Origin: Arsenicibacter sp965247375
GTDB lineage: Bacteria > Bacteroidota > Bacteroidia > Cytophagales > Spirosomataceae
Assembly: GCA_965247375.1 (NCBI GenBank)
Contig: CBDFHU010000087.1
Span: forward strand, 8,597-72,596
Reading direction: 5' to 3'
Length of the DNA stretch: 64,000 nt
Numbering within the stretch: position 1 is the stretch's first letter; each line of letters begins with the position of its first letter. Position numbers and translations under genes: made by a program. Positions 53,912 through 61,244 of this stretch are shown one piece after another. The notes below the pieces were generated by a model. That model was given only the letters and a program-made list of their open reading frames with translations, was not told where the DNA came from and made no database searches.

Positions 53912-53952
53912 CAGCTAACTCCCAGATAGACGCAACTTGTGTCTATCTGGGA
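53912..53952 (-). other. attI-like site: core GTTAGCTG plus 12-bp hairpin
   Basis: The core CAGCTAAC (53912-53919 on the plus strand) directly abuts a perfect hairpin, TCCCAGATAGAC (53920-53931), a 9-base loop, and GTCTATCTGGGA (53941-53952). The arrangement marks the recombinase-side boundary of the array. The hairpin is unlike the attC arms, as expected if this is the array's fixed attachment site. Confidence 0.6.
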
Positions 53953-54060
53953 CAAAAGTAAGAATTTGTCAAAGTTCTCCAAAGATTCAACTTATTTGCT
54001 ACGCAAACGGCTGATAAAGAGGTGGATGAAAGCCTTTTTGCTTTAGATGCTTAGCTTGTA

Positions 54061-54131
54061 CAATACAAAATGCGAATAGCGTATTCTGTATTGTCATCAA
54101 GTTTACTGCTTTACGGGCAATACAAAATGCG
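54061..54131. repeat. Repeated CAATACAAAATGCG motif beside the recombinase gene
   Basis: The 14-mer occurs directly at 54061-54074 and 54118-54131 and, with two mismatches, inverted at 54080-54093. It could be a binding site of the recombinase or its regulator. Confidence 0.5.
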
Positions 54132-54140
54132 CATATGCTT

Positions 54141-54968
54141 TCATAGCTTGTCCAAGGGACTTTTAATGTTCTTCAGACTCCTTTCACTAACGTGGGTATA
54201 ACGTAACGTTGTTTTTATATCGTTATGCCCCAAAAGTTCCTGAATAAACTTAATATCTGTTCCGTTTTCAAGTAAGTGTGTAGCAAAGCTATGTCGCAGG
54301 CCGTGTATCCCCACTTCTTTATTAATTTTTGCTTTTTTCAGCGCTGATTTGAATACTTGTTGTACACTACGGATGCTGTACTGATCCCCGTATTGCCCTT
54401 CAAACAGGTATTTTTTGGGTTTATATTCCCGAAAATAGGTACGTAGCTGTATCAGGATACTGTCAGGTAAGTTAGCGTAGCGATCTTTTTTACCTTTGGC
54501 GCGTGCTATAAACACCTGCATGGCTTTGCTATCTATGTCGGTCACTTTCAGGTTCACGATTTCGCTCACTCGCAGGCCCATCCCATAGCACAGTTTGAGC
54601 ATTGTGTTGTGCTTAAGATTAGTTGTTACGGCAAAAAGCTGCTTGATGTCGTCAGGTGCGATCACTTTAGGCAGGATTGAAGGCTTCTTAGGGCGAGGAA
54701 TTTCCACAAAGAAACGCTCTCGTTTCAATACCTGTTCATAATAAAACTTTATGGCGTTAATACGGCTATGTAGCGTATTTTCAGAGAGTTTCAGCGTATT
54801 AATGCAATATAGAAAATAACTGCGGAGCCGTTCGGGGTCAAGCGATTCGACAGGAGTTGTTTTTAGCACATAAAGTAGTTGAGCAAATTCGTTTCGGTAA
54901 GTTCTAAGGGTACTAGGGCTGTATGCCTTAAGTTGAAGTGTTTCGATCAGACGATCCAGAGCGGGCAT
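54141..54968 (-). CDS. Tyrosine recombinase, catalytic part (5' end separated by IS3)
   Basis: 275 residues from the ATG at 54968. It contains a SAM-like core-binding domain (about 1-85, LQLKAYSPSTLRTYRNEFAQ) and a full catalytic domain: Arg133 (GLRVSEI), the Lys of AKGKKDRYANLP, His222 and Arg225 (HGLRHSFATHLL), His248 (LGHNDIKTTL) and nucleophile Tyr257. The segment between KDRYANLP and HGLRH is short and lacks the additional domain specific to integron integrases. The C terminus (SPLDKL) is similar to that of IntI1 and XerC relatives. It is transcribed toward the cassette array. The missing arm-type N-terminal domain is on the other side of an IS3 element (56255-56512). Confidence 0.9.
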   Translation of the reverse strand: MPALDRLIETLQLKAYSPSTLRTYRNEFAQLLYVLKTTPVESLDPERLRSYFLYCINTLKLSENTLHSRINAIKFYYEQVLKRERFFVEIPRPKKPSILPKVIAPDDIKQLFAVTTNLKHNTMLKLCYGMGLRVSEIVNLKVTDIDSKAMQVFIARAKGKKDRYANLPDSILIQLRTYFREYKPKKYLFEGQYGDQYSIRSVQQVFKSALKKAKINKEVGIHGLRHSFATHLLENGTDIKFIQELLGHNDIKTTLRYTHVSERSLKNIKSPLDKL

Positions 54969-54973
54969 GTTAA

Positions 54974-54980
54974 CCTATAA
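54974..54980. repeat. 7-bp direct repeat CCTATAA (left copy)
   Basis: It is identical to 56255-56261 and adjoins the left IS3 terminus; the probable target-site duplication. Confidence 0.7.
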
Positions 54981-55048
54981 TGCTCCCCAAAAACTGGACA
55001 GGTAGTATAACTTGAACTCTAAAGCGTTCAACTACAAAATGTCTAATT

Positions 55049-55348
55049 ATGACCAAATCCCCACGTCGTGTTCACGACTCAGCTTTCAAAACAAAGGTGG
55101 TTCTGGAAGCCCTAAAAGGAGCCAAAACACTGGCTCAACTCGCCACCGAATTTGGCATTCATCCTCAGCAGATTACCGACTGGAAGAAACAGGCACTCGA
55201 CGGCTTGCCCACTCTGTTCGATTCCCCAACAGCCAAACCCACACTGTCCGAGCAACAGCGCGAAGAGATCGAAGAGCCTCTGTTCCAGCAAATTGGAAAG
55301 CTGAAGGTCGAAAACGACTGGCTCAAAAAAAAATTACGAGCGAGTTGA
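55049..55348 (+). CDS. IS3-family OrfA
   Basis: 99 residues: helix-turn-helix (KTKVVLEALKGAKTLAQLAT, FGIHPQQITDWKK) followed by a leucine-zipper-like helix ending KLKVENDWLKKKLRAS. It binds the IS ends. Just before its stop lies A9 at 55325-55333, where a -1 frameshift would join it to orfB. Confidence 0.9.
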   Translation: MTKSPRRVHDSAFKTKVVLEALKGAKTLAQLATEFGIHPQQITDWKKQALDGLPTLFDSPTAKPTLSEQQREEIEEPLFQQIGKLKVENDWLKKKLRAS

Positions 55349-56142
55349 TCGTTGACCGACGGGTTCTGATCGACCCTGCTGATGGACAGTTCTCCATAGC
55401 CCAACAGTGCGCACTGTTGGGGCTGGCCCGCTCTTCTTACTACTATCAGCCCGTCGGCGAGTCAGCCGGGAATTTAGCCCTGATGGAACGCATAGACAAA
55501 CTGTTTACAGCCCGGCCGGAGATGGGGGTTAGACGTATGTACCACGAGCTAAACTCGCCAGCCAATCCAGTCAATATCAAGCGAGTCCGGCGACTGATGC
55601 GCCTAATGGGGCTGGAAGCGATTGGGCCAAAACCCAACCTATCGAAACCCCAACAGGGCCACACCATCTACCCTTATCTGTTAAAAGGGGTGGTGATTGA
55701 TCGGCCTAACTACGTCTGGTCAACGGACATCACGTATGTGCCGATGTCTCATGGTTTTTTGTATCTGTGTGCTGTCATTGACTGGTTCAGCCGCTACATT
55801 CTGAGCTGGCGGCTGAGCAACACGCTGCTGGCCGACTTCTGTGTAGATGCATTGAAGGAGGCTTTGTCAAAGTGGGGCAAACCTCAGATATTCAATACAG
55901 ATCAGGGAAGTCAGTTCACTAGTCATGACTTCCTTACGCCATTGATAAGCAACGGTATAGCTGTAAGTATGGATTCTAAAGGCCGTGCCCTGGATAATAT
56001 TTTCATCGAACGGTTTTGGAGAACGATTAAGTATGAGCATCTTTATCTGCGAGCTTACTCCGATGGTCATAGTCTGCATCAGGGGTTAACCGAGTACTTT
56101 CGATTTTACAACCACGATCGTAAACATCAATCCTTAGGCTAG
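55327..56142 (+). CDS. IS3-family OrfB transposase (slightly truncated)
   Basis: About 270 residues read from the A9 frameshift site. The DDE core is visible: WSTDITYVPMSHGFLYLCAV (first Asp), FNTDQGSQFTS (second Asp) and DNIFIERFWRTIKYEHLYL (Glu). The frame ends with a TAG right after KHQSLG, where IS3 relatives normally continue with a Tyr and about a dozen more residues. That continuation (QTPAVWYEGKQK) is readable to a TGA at 56181. A single Tyr-to-stop change therefore probably shortens the protein. Whether activity is lost is not known. Confidence 0.88.
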   Translation, partial: KKITSELIVDRRVLIDPADGQFSIAQQCALLGLARSSYYYQPVGESAGNLALMERIDKLFTARPEMGVRRMYHELNSPANPVNIKRVRRLMRLMGLEAIGPKPNLSKPQQGHTIYPYLLKGVVIDRPNYVWSTDITYVPMSHGFLYLCAVIDWFSRYILSWRLSNTLLADFCVDALKEALSKWGKPQIFNTDQGSQFTSHDFLTPLISNGIAVSMDSKGRALDNIFIERFWRTIKYEHLYLRAYSDGHSLHQGLTEYFRFYNHDRKHQSLG

Positions 56143-56254
56143 CAGACTCCGGCTGTCTGGTACGAAGGAAAACAGAAGTGAGACGAAAAGTACAATTTTG
56201 AGACGTCATCTAACAAGCTTAAAAACACCAAAATCCTGTCCAACGATTGGGGAG

Positions 56255-56261
56255 CCCTATA
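56255..56261. repeat. 7-bp direct repeat CCTATAA (right copy)
   Basis: Adjoins the right IS3 terminus; pairs with 54974-54980. Confidence 0.7.
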
Positions 56262-56512
56262 ACCGGGTCGATGTGGGCCAAAATATCTTTGCCAATTCTT
56301 ACCGGATCTAATTTAAACTTCTGCCGATAGGTCAGATTGTCAGGTACATACCAGGCTTTGCGGCTGTTACTCCATTTTGCACCAACCAATTTTCGGACAT
56401 GCTCATTTAGCCGGGCATTGAAGTCAAACAAGATAAAAATAACTGCCTTGTTATGATGTATGCAAGGTACAAATTGAATACTTGACATCGGAGATACTGA
56501 ATCCTTCATCAT
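56255..56512 (-). pseudogene. N-terminal arm-binding part of the tyrosine recombinase (separated by IS3)
   Basis: From the ATG at 56512 the frame reads IQFVPCIHHNKAVIFILFDF, NARLNEHVRKLVGAKWSNSR, KAWYVPDN, then RIGKDILAHIDPV before it meets the IS3 end and stops at 56219. The pattern (short beta strands, then V..L.GAKWS..RKAWYVP) is the arm-type N-terminal domain typical of Bacteroidota phage-type integrases. It is on the same strand as the catalytic part and directly upstream of it once IS3 is removed. Removing IS3 plus one CCTATAA copy does not restore one frame (a stop remains at the junction), so an additional small indel, or an older separation, must be assumed. Confidence 0.65.
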
Positions 56513-56714
56513 CTGAATAGCTGTATTATGAAGTTGTTAGACTTTAAAATACAGACGGATATAGTTTACTGCCGTCACGTGTCATTGATTCACCTCTGTT
56601 ATTAATCAATCAGTATTGCTGACCCAATACCAGTTAACAGTTCTCTGTAGTTATGCCAAAGTAGATGTGAAAAGCATTATACAATTGTCAGGCTGTCTTC
56701 CGCACCCCCCCTCC

Positions 56715-56748
56715 AAAAAATCCGGGCCTCCCCAACCGGAGAGGCCCG
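56715..56748 (-). terminator. Intrinsic terminator of the coiled-coil protein gene
   Basis: CGGGCCTC (56723-56730) and GAGGCCCG (56741-56748) form the stem; on the minus strand it is followed by a U6 tract (A6 at 56715-56720). It lies just beyond the stop of the minus-strand gene at 56755. Confidence 0.82.
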
Positions 56749-56754
56749 TGACTG

Positions 56755-57699
56755 TTACTGCAACCGGAACTCGACGCGGCCCAGAAAGGCCTTGTCCGTA
56801 AAGAGCTCGGCTGAATAAATGCCTGATTTCAGGCGTTCGCTCAACTCATAGGGGAAGGTGAGCCGCTTGCCCGCTTTGGCTACCTCAACCACCTGGCTCA
56901 TGTGCACCGTTACGGGGTTCATAATCCCCGGTGCATCGACCGTCACCTGGCGGCTGTCTTCGGCTTTCAGCGGGCGCTGGGCCATGTCTTTCAGACTGAC
57001 GTAAATCGTCTGTTTGCCGGTACCGGCGTCGGCAAGTTCTTCGGGAAGATCAACAATAACGGCAATTTTCCGGACGCGGCGGGCCTTTACCGTCAGCTTG
57101 TCACGACGGCGGATGACTTCGACCCGCAGGGAATTGGCCCGCAACACGGGTGCCTTCGGTTTTTCTTCGACTTTCTTTGGGTTGCTTTTCAGGATCTGAT
57201 TTTCGACCAGCAACGCGTCGTTTTTCTCGCGGAGCTGCTGGTTTTCACTGGCCAGCCGCTGATTATCGTTTGTCAGGGTGTTGAGCTGATTGGTCAACGC
57301 TGCCCGCAGTTTCCGCAGCTCGCTTACCTGTTTTTTCAGCGACCCGAGCGAGTTGTTTTCCTTTTTCAGCCGCGTCAGCACGCGGTCTTTTTCGGCCAGG
57401 GTATTGGTGAGACCGGCCAGGTTTTCGTTCAGCGATTTGTTCTCGTCGCGCACGGTTTCCAGCTGACCGGAAATGGTACGTACTTCCTGTTCCAGCGTCT
57501 TTTTAGTGGTCAGGAGCGAATCCGCCTGTTTGGTCAGTGTGCTGTTGGCGGCCTTCAGTTCGGTGCCCTGATTAAAGTGGTAAATGCCCCAGCCGAGTGA
57601 GCCGAGCAGGAGGAGCAATAAGGCAAGCAGCGCATACCGCTGGGAGCGTTTTTCGGGGGCTTGTTCGTCCGCCGTTTTCCGTTCAGTGTAAGAATCCAT
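56755..57699 (-). CDS. Membrane-anchored coiled-coil protein, unknown function
   Basis: 314 residues. A short cytoplasmic start is followed by one membrane helix (about 24-42, YALLALLLLLLGSLGWGIYH). A long coiled coil (about 50-175) has regular Leu heptads (LTKQADSLLTTKKTLEQEVR, LTNQLNTLTNDNQRLASENQ). A compact C-terminal domain of beta character follows (LRVEVIRRRDKLTVKARRVR, KIAVIVDLPEELADAGTGKQ, VEFRLQ). The pattern is common in Bacteroidota hypothetical proteins that may bridge envelope layers or act in division, but no named family was recognised. It is transcribed divergently from the GH106-type gene and ends at its own terminator. Confidence 0.78.
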   Translation of the reverse strand: MDSYTERKTADEQAPEKRSQRYALLALLLLLLGSLGWGIYHFNQGTELKAANSTLTKQADSLLTTKKTLEQEVRTISGQLETVRDENKSLNENLAGLTNTLAEKDRVLTRLKKENNSLGSLKKQVSELRKLRAALTNQLNTLTNDNQRLASENQQLREKNDALLVENQILKSNPKKVEEKPKAPVLRANSLRVEVIRRRDKLTVKARRVRKIAVIVDLPEELADAGTGKQTIYVSLKDMAQRPLKAEDSRQVTVDAPGIMNPVTVHMSQVVEVAKAGKRLTFPYELSERLKSGIYSAELFTDKAFLGRVEFRLQ

Positions 57700-57905
57700 A
57701 TGGGCAGGGTAGGGTTGAATGTGCTACAAGAATATCAAGTTGTGAGTAGATGAAACATACTCAGCGGCTTAGAAATAAATTAAAATTTGGTTTTTGTGTA
57801 TACCTGGCTTTCACCGGAAACATGAAACTGCATAACAGTTTGGCGGCATAGTTGCATTATGTTTACACAAATTTTCAATTAACCCATCTTTGTCAGGCAA
57901 TTGCC

Positions 57906-60494
57906 ATGGTTACGACCCGAATCCGCAAAAAGGCTATTCTATTCCTGCTGATGGCGGGGCTTACGCTCGTATGGCCCGTTCAGCTCCCGCTTATGGCGCA
58001 ACCCCCGAACACGGCAAAACCGTGGACCTACTGGTGGTGGATGGGCAGTGCCGTCACCCGCGAAGGCATTACCAGTCAGCTTGAGCAGTTTGCCAAAGCC
58101 GGGCTAGGGGGTGTACATATCATTCCGATTTACGGGGTGAAAGGCTACGAAAGCCAGTTTAAACCGTTTCTCGGGCCCGAATGGCTGGCCCATTTTCAGT
58201 TTACGGTGCAGGAAGCCAAACGGCTCCGGCTCGGTGTGGACCTGACAACGGGTACCGGCTGGCCCTTTGGTGGCCCCAACGTGACACCGGCGATGGGGGC
58301 GAAACAATGGAAACTCGTTGACGGGAAACTGACCAGCGTACCAACGCGGCAACAGGTGAAACGGCCGGCACCCGGCGGTGCCGGGCTCGTGGTAGACCCG
58401 TTCGATAAACAGGCGGTCCGGCAGTATCTCAACCGATTCGACTCGACCCTGATTCCGCTGGCCGAAAAGCCACGGGCCATGTATAACGACTCCTACGAAA
58501 TCTACGGCGCTAACTGGACCGATCAGTTCCTGACCGAATTCCGGAAGCGGCGCGGCTATGACCTGAACAGTCAGCAAGCGGCGTTTCTGGACACTACCAT
58601 GGCCGACGCTAGTGTCCGCGTGCGGCAGGATTATTACCAGACCATTGCCGAACTGCTGCTCGATCAGTTTACGACTACGTGGACCGGCTGGGCCCGCCAA
58701 AACGGCTACCTGACCCGGAATCAGGCCCACGGTTCGCCAGGCAACCTGCTGGACCTGTATGCTCTGGCTGACATTCCGGAGACCGAATCGTTCGGCACCA
58801 GCAAATTCCCGATCCCCGGCTTGCGGGTGGACCCCGATTATGAGCCCGACCGGTTCGGGAATCCCAGCGTACTGGCCATGAAACTGGCTTCGTCGCCGGC
58901 TCACCTGCTGGGGAAACCGCTGGTCAGTTCCGAAACCACCACCTGGCTGGCCAACCACTTCAAGGTGTCGCTGTCGCAAATCAAACCGCAGATTGATGAA
59001 CTCTTTACGGCGGGTATCAACCACATTTTTTACCACGGTACCACCTATTCGCCGCCAGGCGAAGCGTGGCCGGGCTGGCTGTTTTACGCCTCGACCAACT
59101 ATAGCCCGTCGACCCATTTCTGGAACGAATACCCGGTGCTGAATGCCTACGTCGAACGCTCGCAGGCCCGTTTACAGGCGAGCCAGCCCGACAACGATGT
59201 GCTGGTCTATTTCCCGATGCAGGACATATGGGCGCTGCCGGGCAAATCGCAGGGCGGGATTCAGCAGCTGGACGTACACCATGTCGAACGCTGGCTGTCG
59301 CCGCAGCCGTTCGGGAAGCTGTGTGAGCAGCTCCGGCAGCAGGGTTTTACGTTCGATGCTGTTTCGGATGCGCAGCTGACCGGTTTGCGGGCAGTCAACG
59401 GCCGGATTGTGTCGAAAGGCAGCAGCTACCGCGTCATTGTTGTGCCCGACTGCCGCTACATGCCGGAGGCAACCATGCAGCAGCTGGCGCGGCTTGCGGG
59501 TCAGGGAGCTACGATTGTGTTTGAGAAAAACCTGCCGCAGCTGGCACCGGGTTTCCGCGAGGCGGTCCGCCGGAATGCGTCGCTGAAGGCGATGGCACAG
59601 GCACTGGCCAAACGGCCGGGTGTTCGGGTGGCCGCCGATGTGCCGGCCACGCTGACGGGGCTAAAGGTATTGCCGGAAGCATTGGGGGCTAACGGCCTGT
59701 CGTTTATCCGGAAAAAAGCCGGTGACGCGGCGCTGTATTTTGTGACCAACCTGAATAACCGGTTTACCGAAGGCTGGGTGACCATAAACCGGCCGGTATC
59801 GCAGCGCTTCGATCCGCTCACCAACAAAACCGAAATGCTGATTACGCGCAAAAAGCCGGATGGCGGCGACGAGGTCTGGCTGCGGTTATTGCCCGGGCAG
59901 TCGTGTTTCATGAGCAGCCTGGTGAGTACCGATGCGTGGGGCGCTCCCGAAATTCTGCCGAAGGTGCAGCGGCCAACGACGTTCCGCCCGCTGACGCAGC
60001 TGAGCGGCCCGTGGTCGCTGTCGTTCGGTATAGGTCGGCCGGCGCTGTCGGATACCCGAACCCTGGCCCAACTGACCTCCTGGCCTGCGCTCGGCGACTC
60101 GGCCGTGTATTTCTCCGGCAAGGCCATGTACACGACGAGCTTTGACCTTCCCGCCGCGCCATCGGCCAAAAATACCTATCGCCTCGATTTGGGCGATGTC
60201 CGTGAAACAGCCCGCGTCTGGATCAACGGGCACGATGCCGGTCTTGCCTGGTCGATTCCGTTTGAGCTGGAAATACCGGCGGGCTGGCTGAAACCGACCG
60301 GCAACCAGCTGAAAATTGAGGTAACGAATCTGTCGGCCAACTACATGCGGCTGCGCGACAAACAGCAGCCTGCCTGGAAGAAGTTTTACGACATCAATAT
60401 CGTTGATATTACCTACAAGCCATTCGATGCGGCCCGCTGGGAACCGATGCCGTCAGGACTGCTCGGGCCGGTGCGCGTGCTGACCAATGAGTAA
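57906..60494 (+). CDS. Secreted GH106-type glycoside hydrolase (alpha-L-rhamnosidase-like)
   Basis: 862 residues from the ATG at 57906, chosen for its signal peptide (RKKAILFLLMAGLTLVWPVQ...MAQ); a reading from 57852 adds 18 residues without signal character. The N-terminal barrel motifs match GH106 relatives: WTYWWWMGSAVTREGITSQL, FAKAGLGGVHIIPIYGVKGY, LGVDLTTGTGWPFGGPNV, NDSYEIYGANWTDQFLTEFR, and TRNQAHGSPGNLLDLYALAD with PETESFGTSK. The C terminus contains a galactose-binding-like domain (YRLDLGDVRETARVWINGHD, GNQLKIEVTNLSANYMRLRD). GH106 enzymes cleave alpha-L-rhamnosides, which fits the rhaM gene at 14948. It ends with a strong terminator. Confidence 0.85.
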   Translation: MVTTRIRKKAILFLLMAGLTLVWPVQLPLMAQPPNTAKPWTYWWWMGSAVTREGITSQLEQFAKAGLGGVHIIPIYGVKGYESQFKPFLGPEWLAHFQFTVQEAKRLRLGVDLTTGTGWPFGGPNVTPAMGAKQWKLVDGKLTSVPTRQQVKRPAPGGAGLVVDPFDKQAVRQYLNRFDSTLIPLAEKPRAMYNDSYEIYGANWTDQFLTEFRKRRGYDLNSQQAAFLDTTMADASVRVRQDYYQTIAELLLDQFTTTWTGWARQNGYLTRNQAHGSPGNLLDLYALADIPETESFGTSKFPIPGLRVDPDYEPDRFGNPSVLAMKLASSPAHLLGKPLVSSETTTWLANHFKVSLSQIKPQIDELFTAGINHIFYHGTTYSPPGEAWPGWLFYASTNYSPSTHFWNEYPVLNAYVERSQARLQASQPDNDVLVYFPMQDIWALPGKSQGGIQQLDVHHVERWLSPQPFGKLCEQLRQQGFTFDAVSDAQLTGLRAVNGRIVSKGSSYRVIVVPDCRYMPEATMQQLARLAGQGATIVFEKNLPQLAPGFREAVRRNASLKAMAQALAKRPGVRVAADVPATLTGLKVLPEALGANGLSFIRKKAGDAALYFVTNLNNRFTEGWVTINRPVSQRFDPLTNKTEMLITRKKPDGGDEVWLRLLPGQSCFMSSLVSTDAWGAPEILPKVQRPTTFRPLTQLSGPWSLSFGIGRPALSDTRTLAQLTSWPALGDSAVYFSGKAMYTTSFDLPAAPSAKNTYRLDLGDVRETARVWINGHDAGLAWSIPFELEIPAGWLKPTGNQLKIEVTNLSANYMRLRDKQQPAWKKFYDINIVDITYKPFDAARWEPMPSGLLGPVRVLTNE

Positions 60495-60503
60495 CTGATC
60501 TTT

Positions 60504-60546
60504 TGTGACATCCGGACGCCGCCCAGTGCCCGGATGTCGCATTTTT
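60504..60546 (+). terminator. Intrinsic terminator of the GH106-type gene
   Basis: TGTGACATCCGG pairs with CCGGATGTCGCA (60504-60515 with 60530-60541) and is followed by T5. Confidence 0.85.
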
Positions 60547-61244
60547 ACAATACAAGGCGATGCTGCCGCTGTATGTTTGACCCGGCAACCAGACATACCC
60601 GCGATGCAGACGCTCCTGACCACCGGCAGAACCGGCTGTTTTCTCCCTTTCACGCTTCCCGCGAACATAACCACCGCCCCTGGTGTGTTGTACCTACCTT
60701 TCCTGACAACGTATTGCTCCGAAAAAAACATGGAAAACCATGAGGCAAAATCATGGTTTTCCATGACCGGTTGATTCATGCTCCTTTCCGAAATGTACCC
60801 GTAAATTGGGATTTCAGGACGTACCGCTGTCTGTTTGTGTCCGGGATTGCTATGACTGGATGATTGCCGGGAAGATTCTGTGATCAATTCTCAAATTAGC
60901 ATAGGCGATCAGTCTTGTATTTATCCATAATCAGAATAATCGATGCGTTTCGACAGGCAAAAACGACTTCCCTGGTCACCTCCGGCACTACCCGGCCGAC
61001 GGGGCTGGTCTGCGTGGTAGCGGTAGTGCATCTGGTTACGGTTCCCGTAAACGCCACGGCCAATCCCAGAGCAATAAACTATAGCGCAGGTAAGAAAGTA
61101 AGTCTGACTAATGAAAAATAGGTCATGCGCAGGTTGATATTCAGTTCTGTTTTAAAAAGTAAATAACCGGTTACACAATACCCGTTAATAGCTACAGATA
61201 AATTGGTTAGTTTGACAGCACCACAAGTCAAACCTTCTCAGGCT
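60547..61244. other. Non-coding region with one perfect hairpin
   Basis: About 700 bases without a credible gene; the short open frames lack starts, families and codon structure. CATGGAAAACCATGA (60729-60743), loop GGCAAAA, TCATGGTTTTCCATG (60751-60765) is a perfect 15-bp hairpin of unknown role. The last 100 bases are AT-rich and probably hold the promoter of the next gene. Confidence 0.55.

Larger units (their letters stand above)
54981..56254 (+). mobile_element. IS3-family insertion sequence inside the recombinase gene
   Basis: About 1274 bases. Imperfect inverted ends: left GCTCCCCAAAAACTGGACAG, right (inward) GCTCCCCAATCGTTGGACAG. Flanked by CCTATAA on both sides. It contains orfA and orfB joined by an A9 run. 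It lies antisense to the recombinase gene and interrupts it. Confidence 0.88.

Noticed and set aside
53910..53952. Hairpin after the recombinase gene as a simple terminator
   Set aside because: It has no U-tract and directly adjoins the cassette core, so the attI-like reading explains more; a dual role is still possible.
60453..60887. 144-codon minus-strand frame after the GH106-type gene
   Set aside because: It crosses the terminator at 60504-60546 and the hairpin at 60729-60765, overlaps the end of the real gene and has no recognisable family.
60915..61121. 68-codon plus-strand frame
   Set aside because: No consistent composition, no family and no partner; probably chance in the AT-rich gap.
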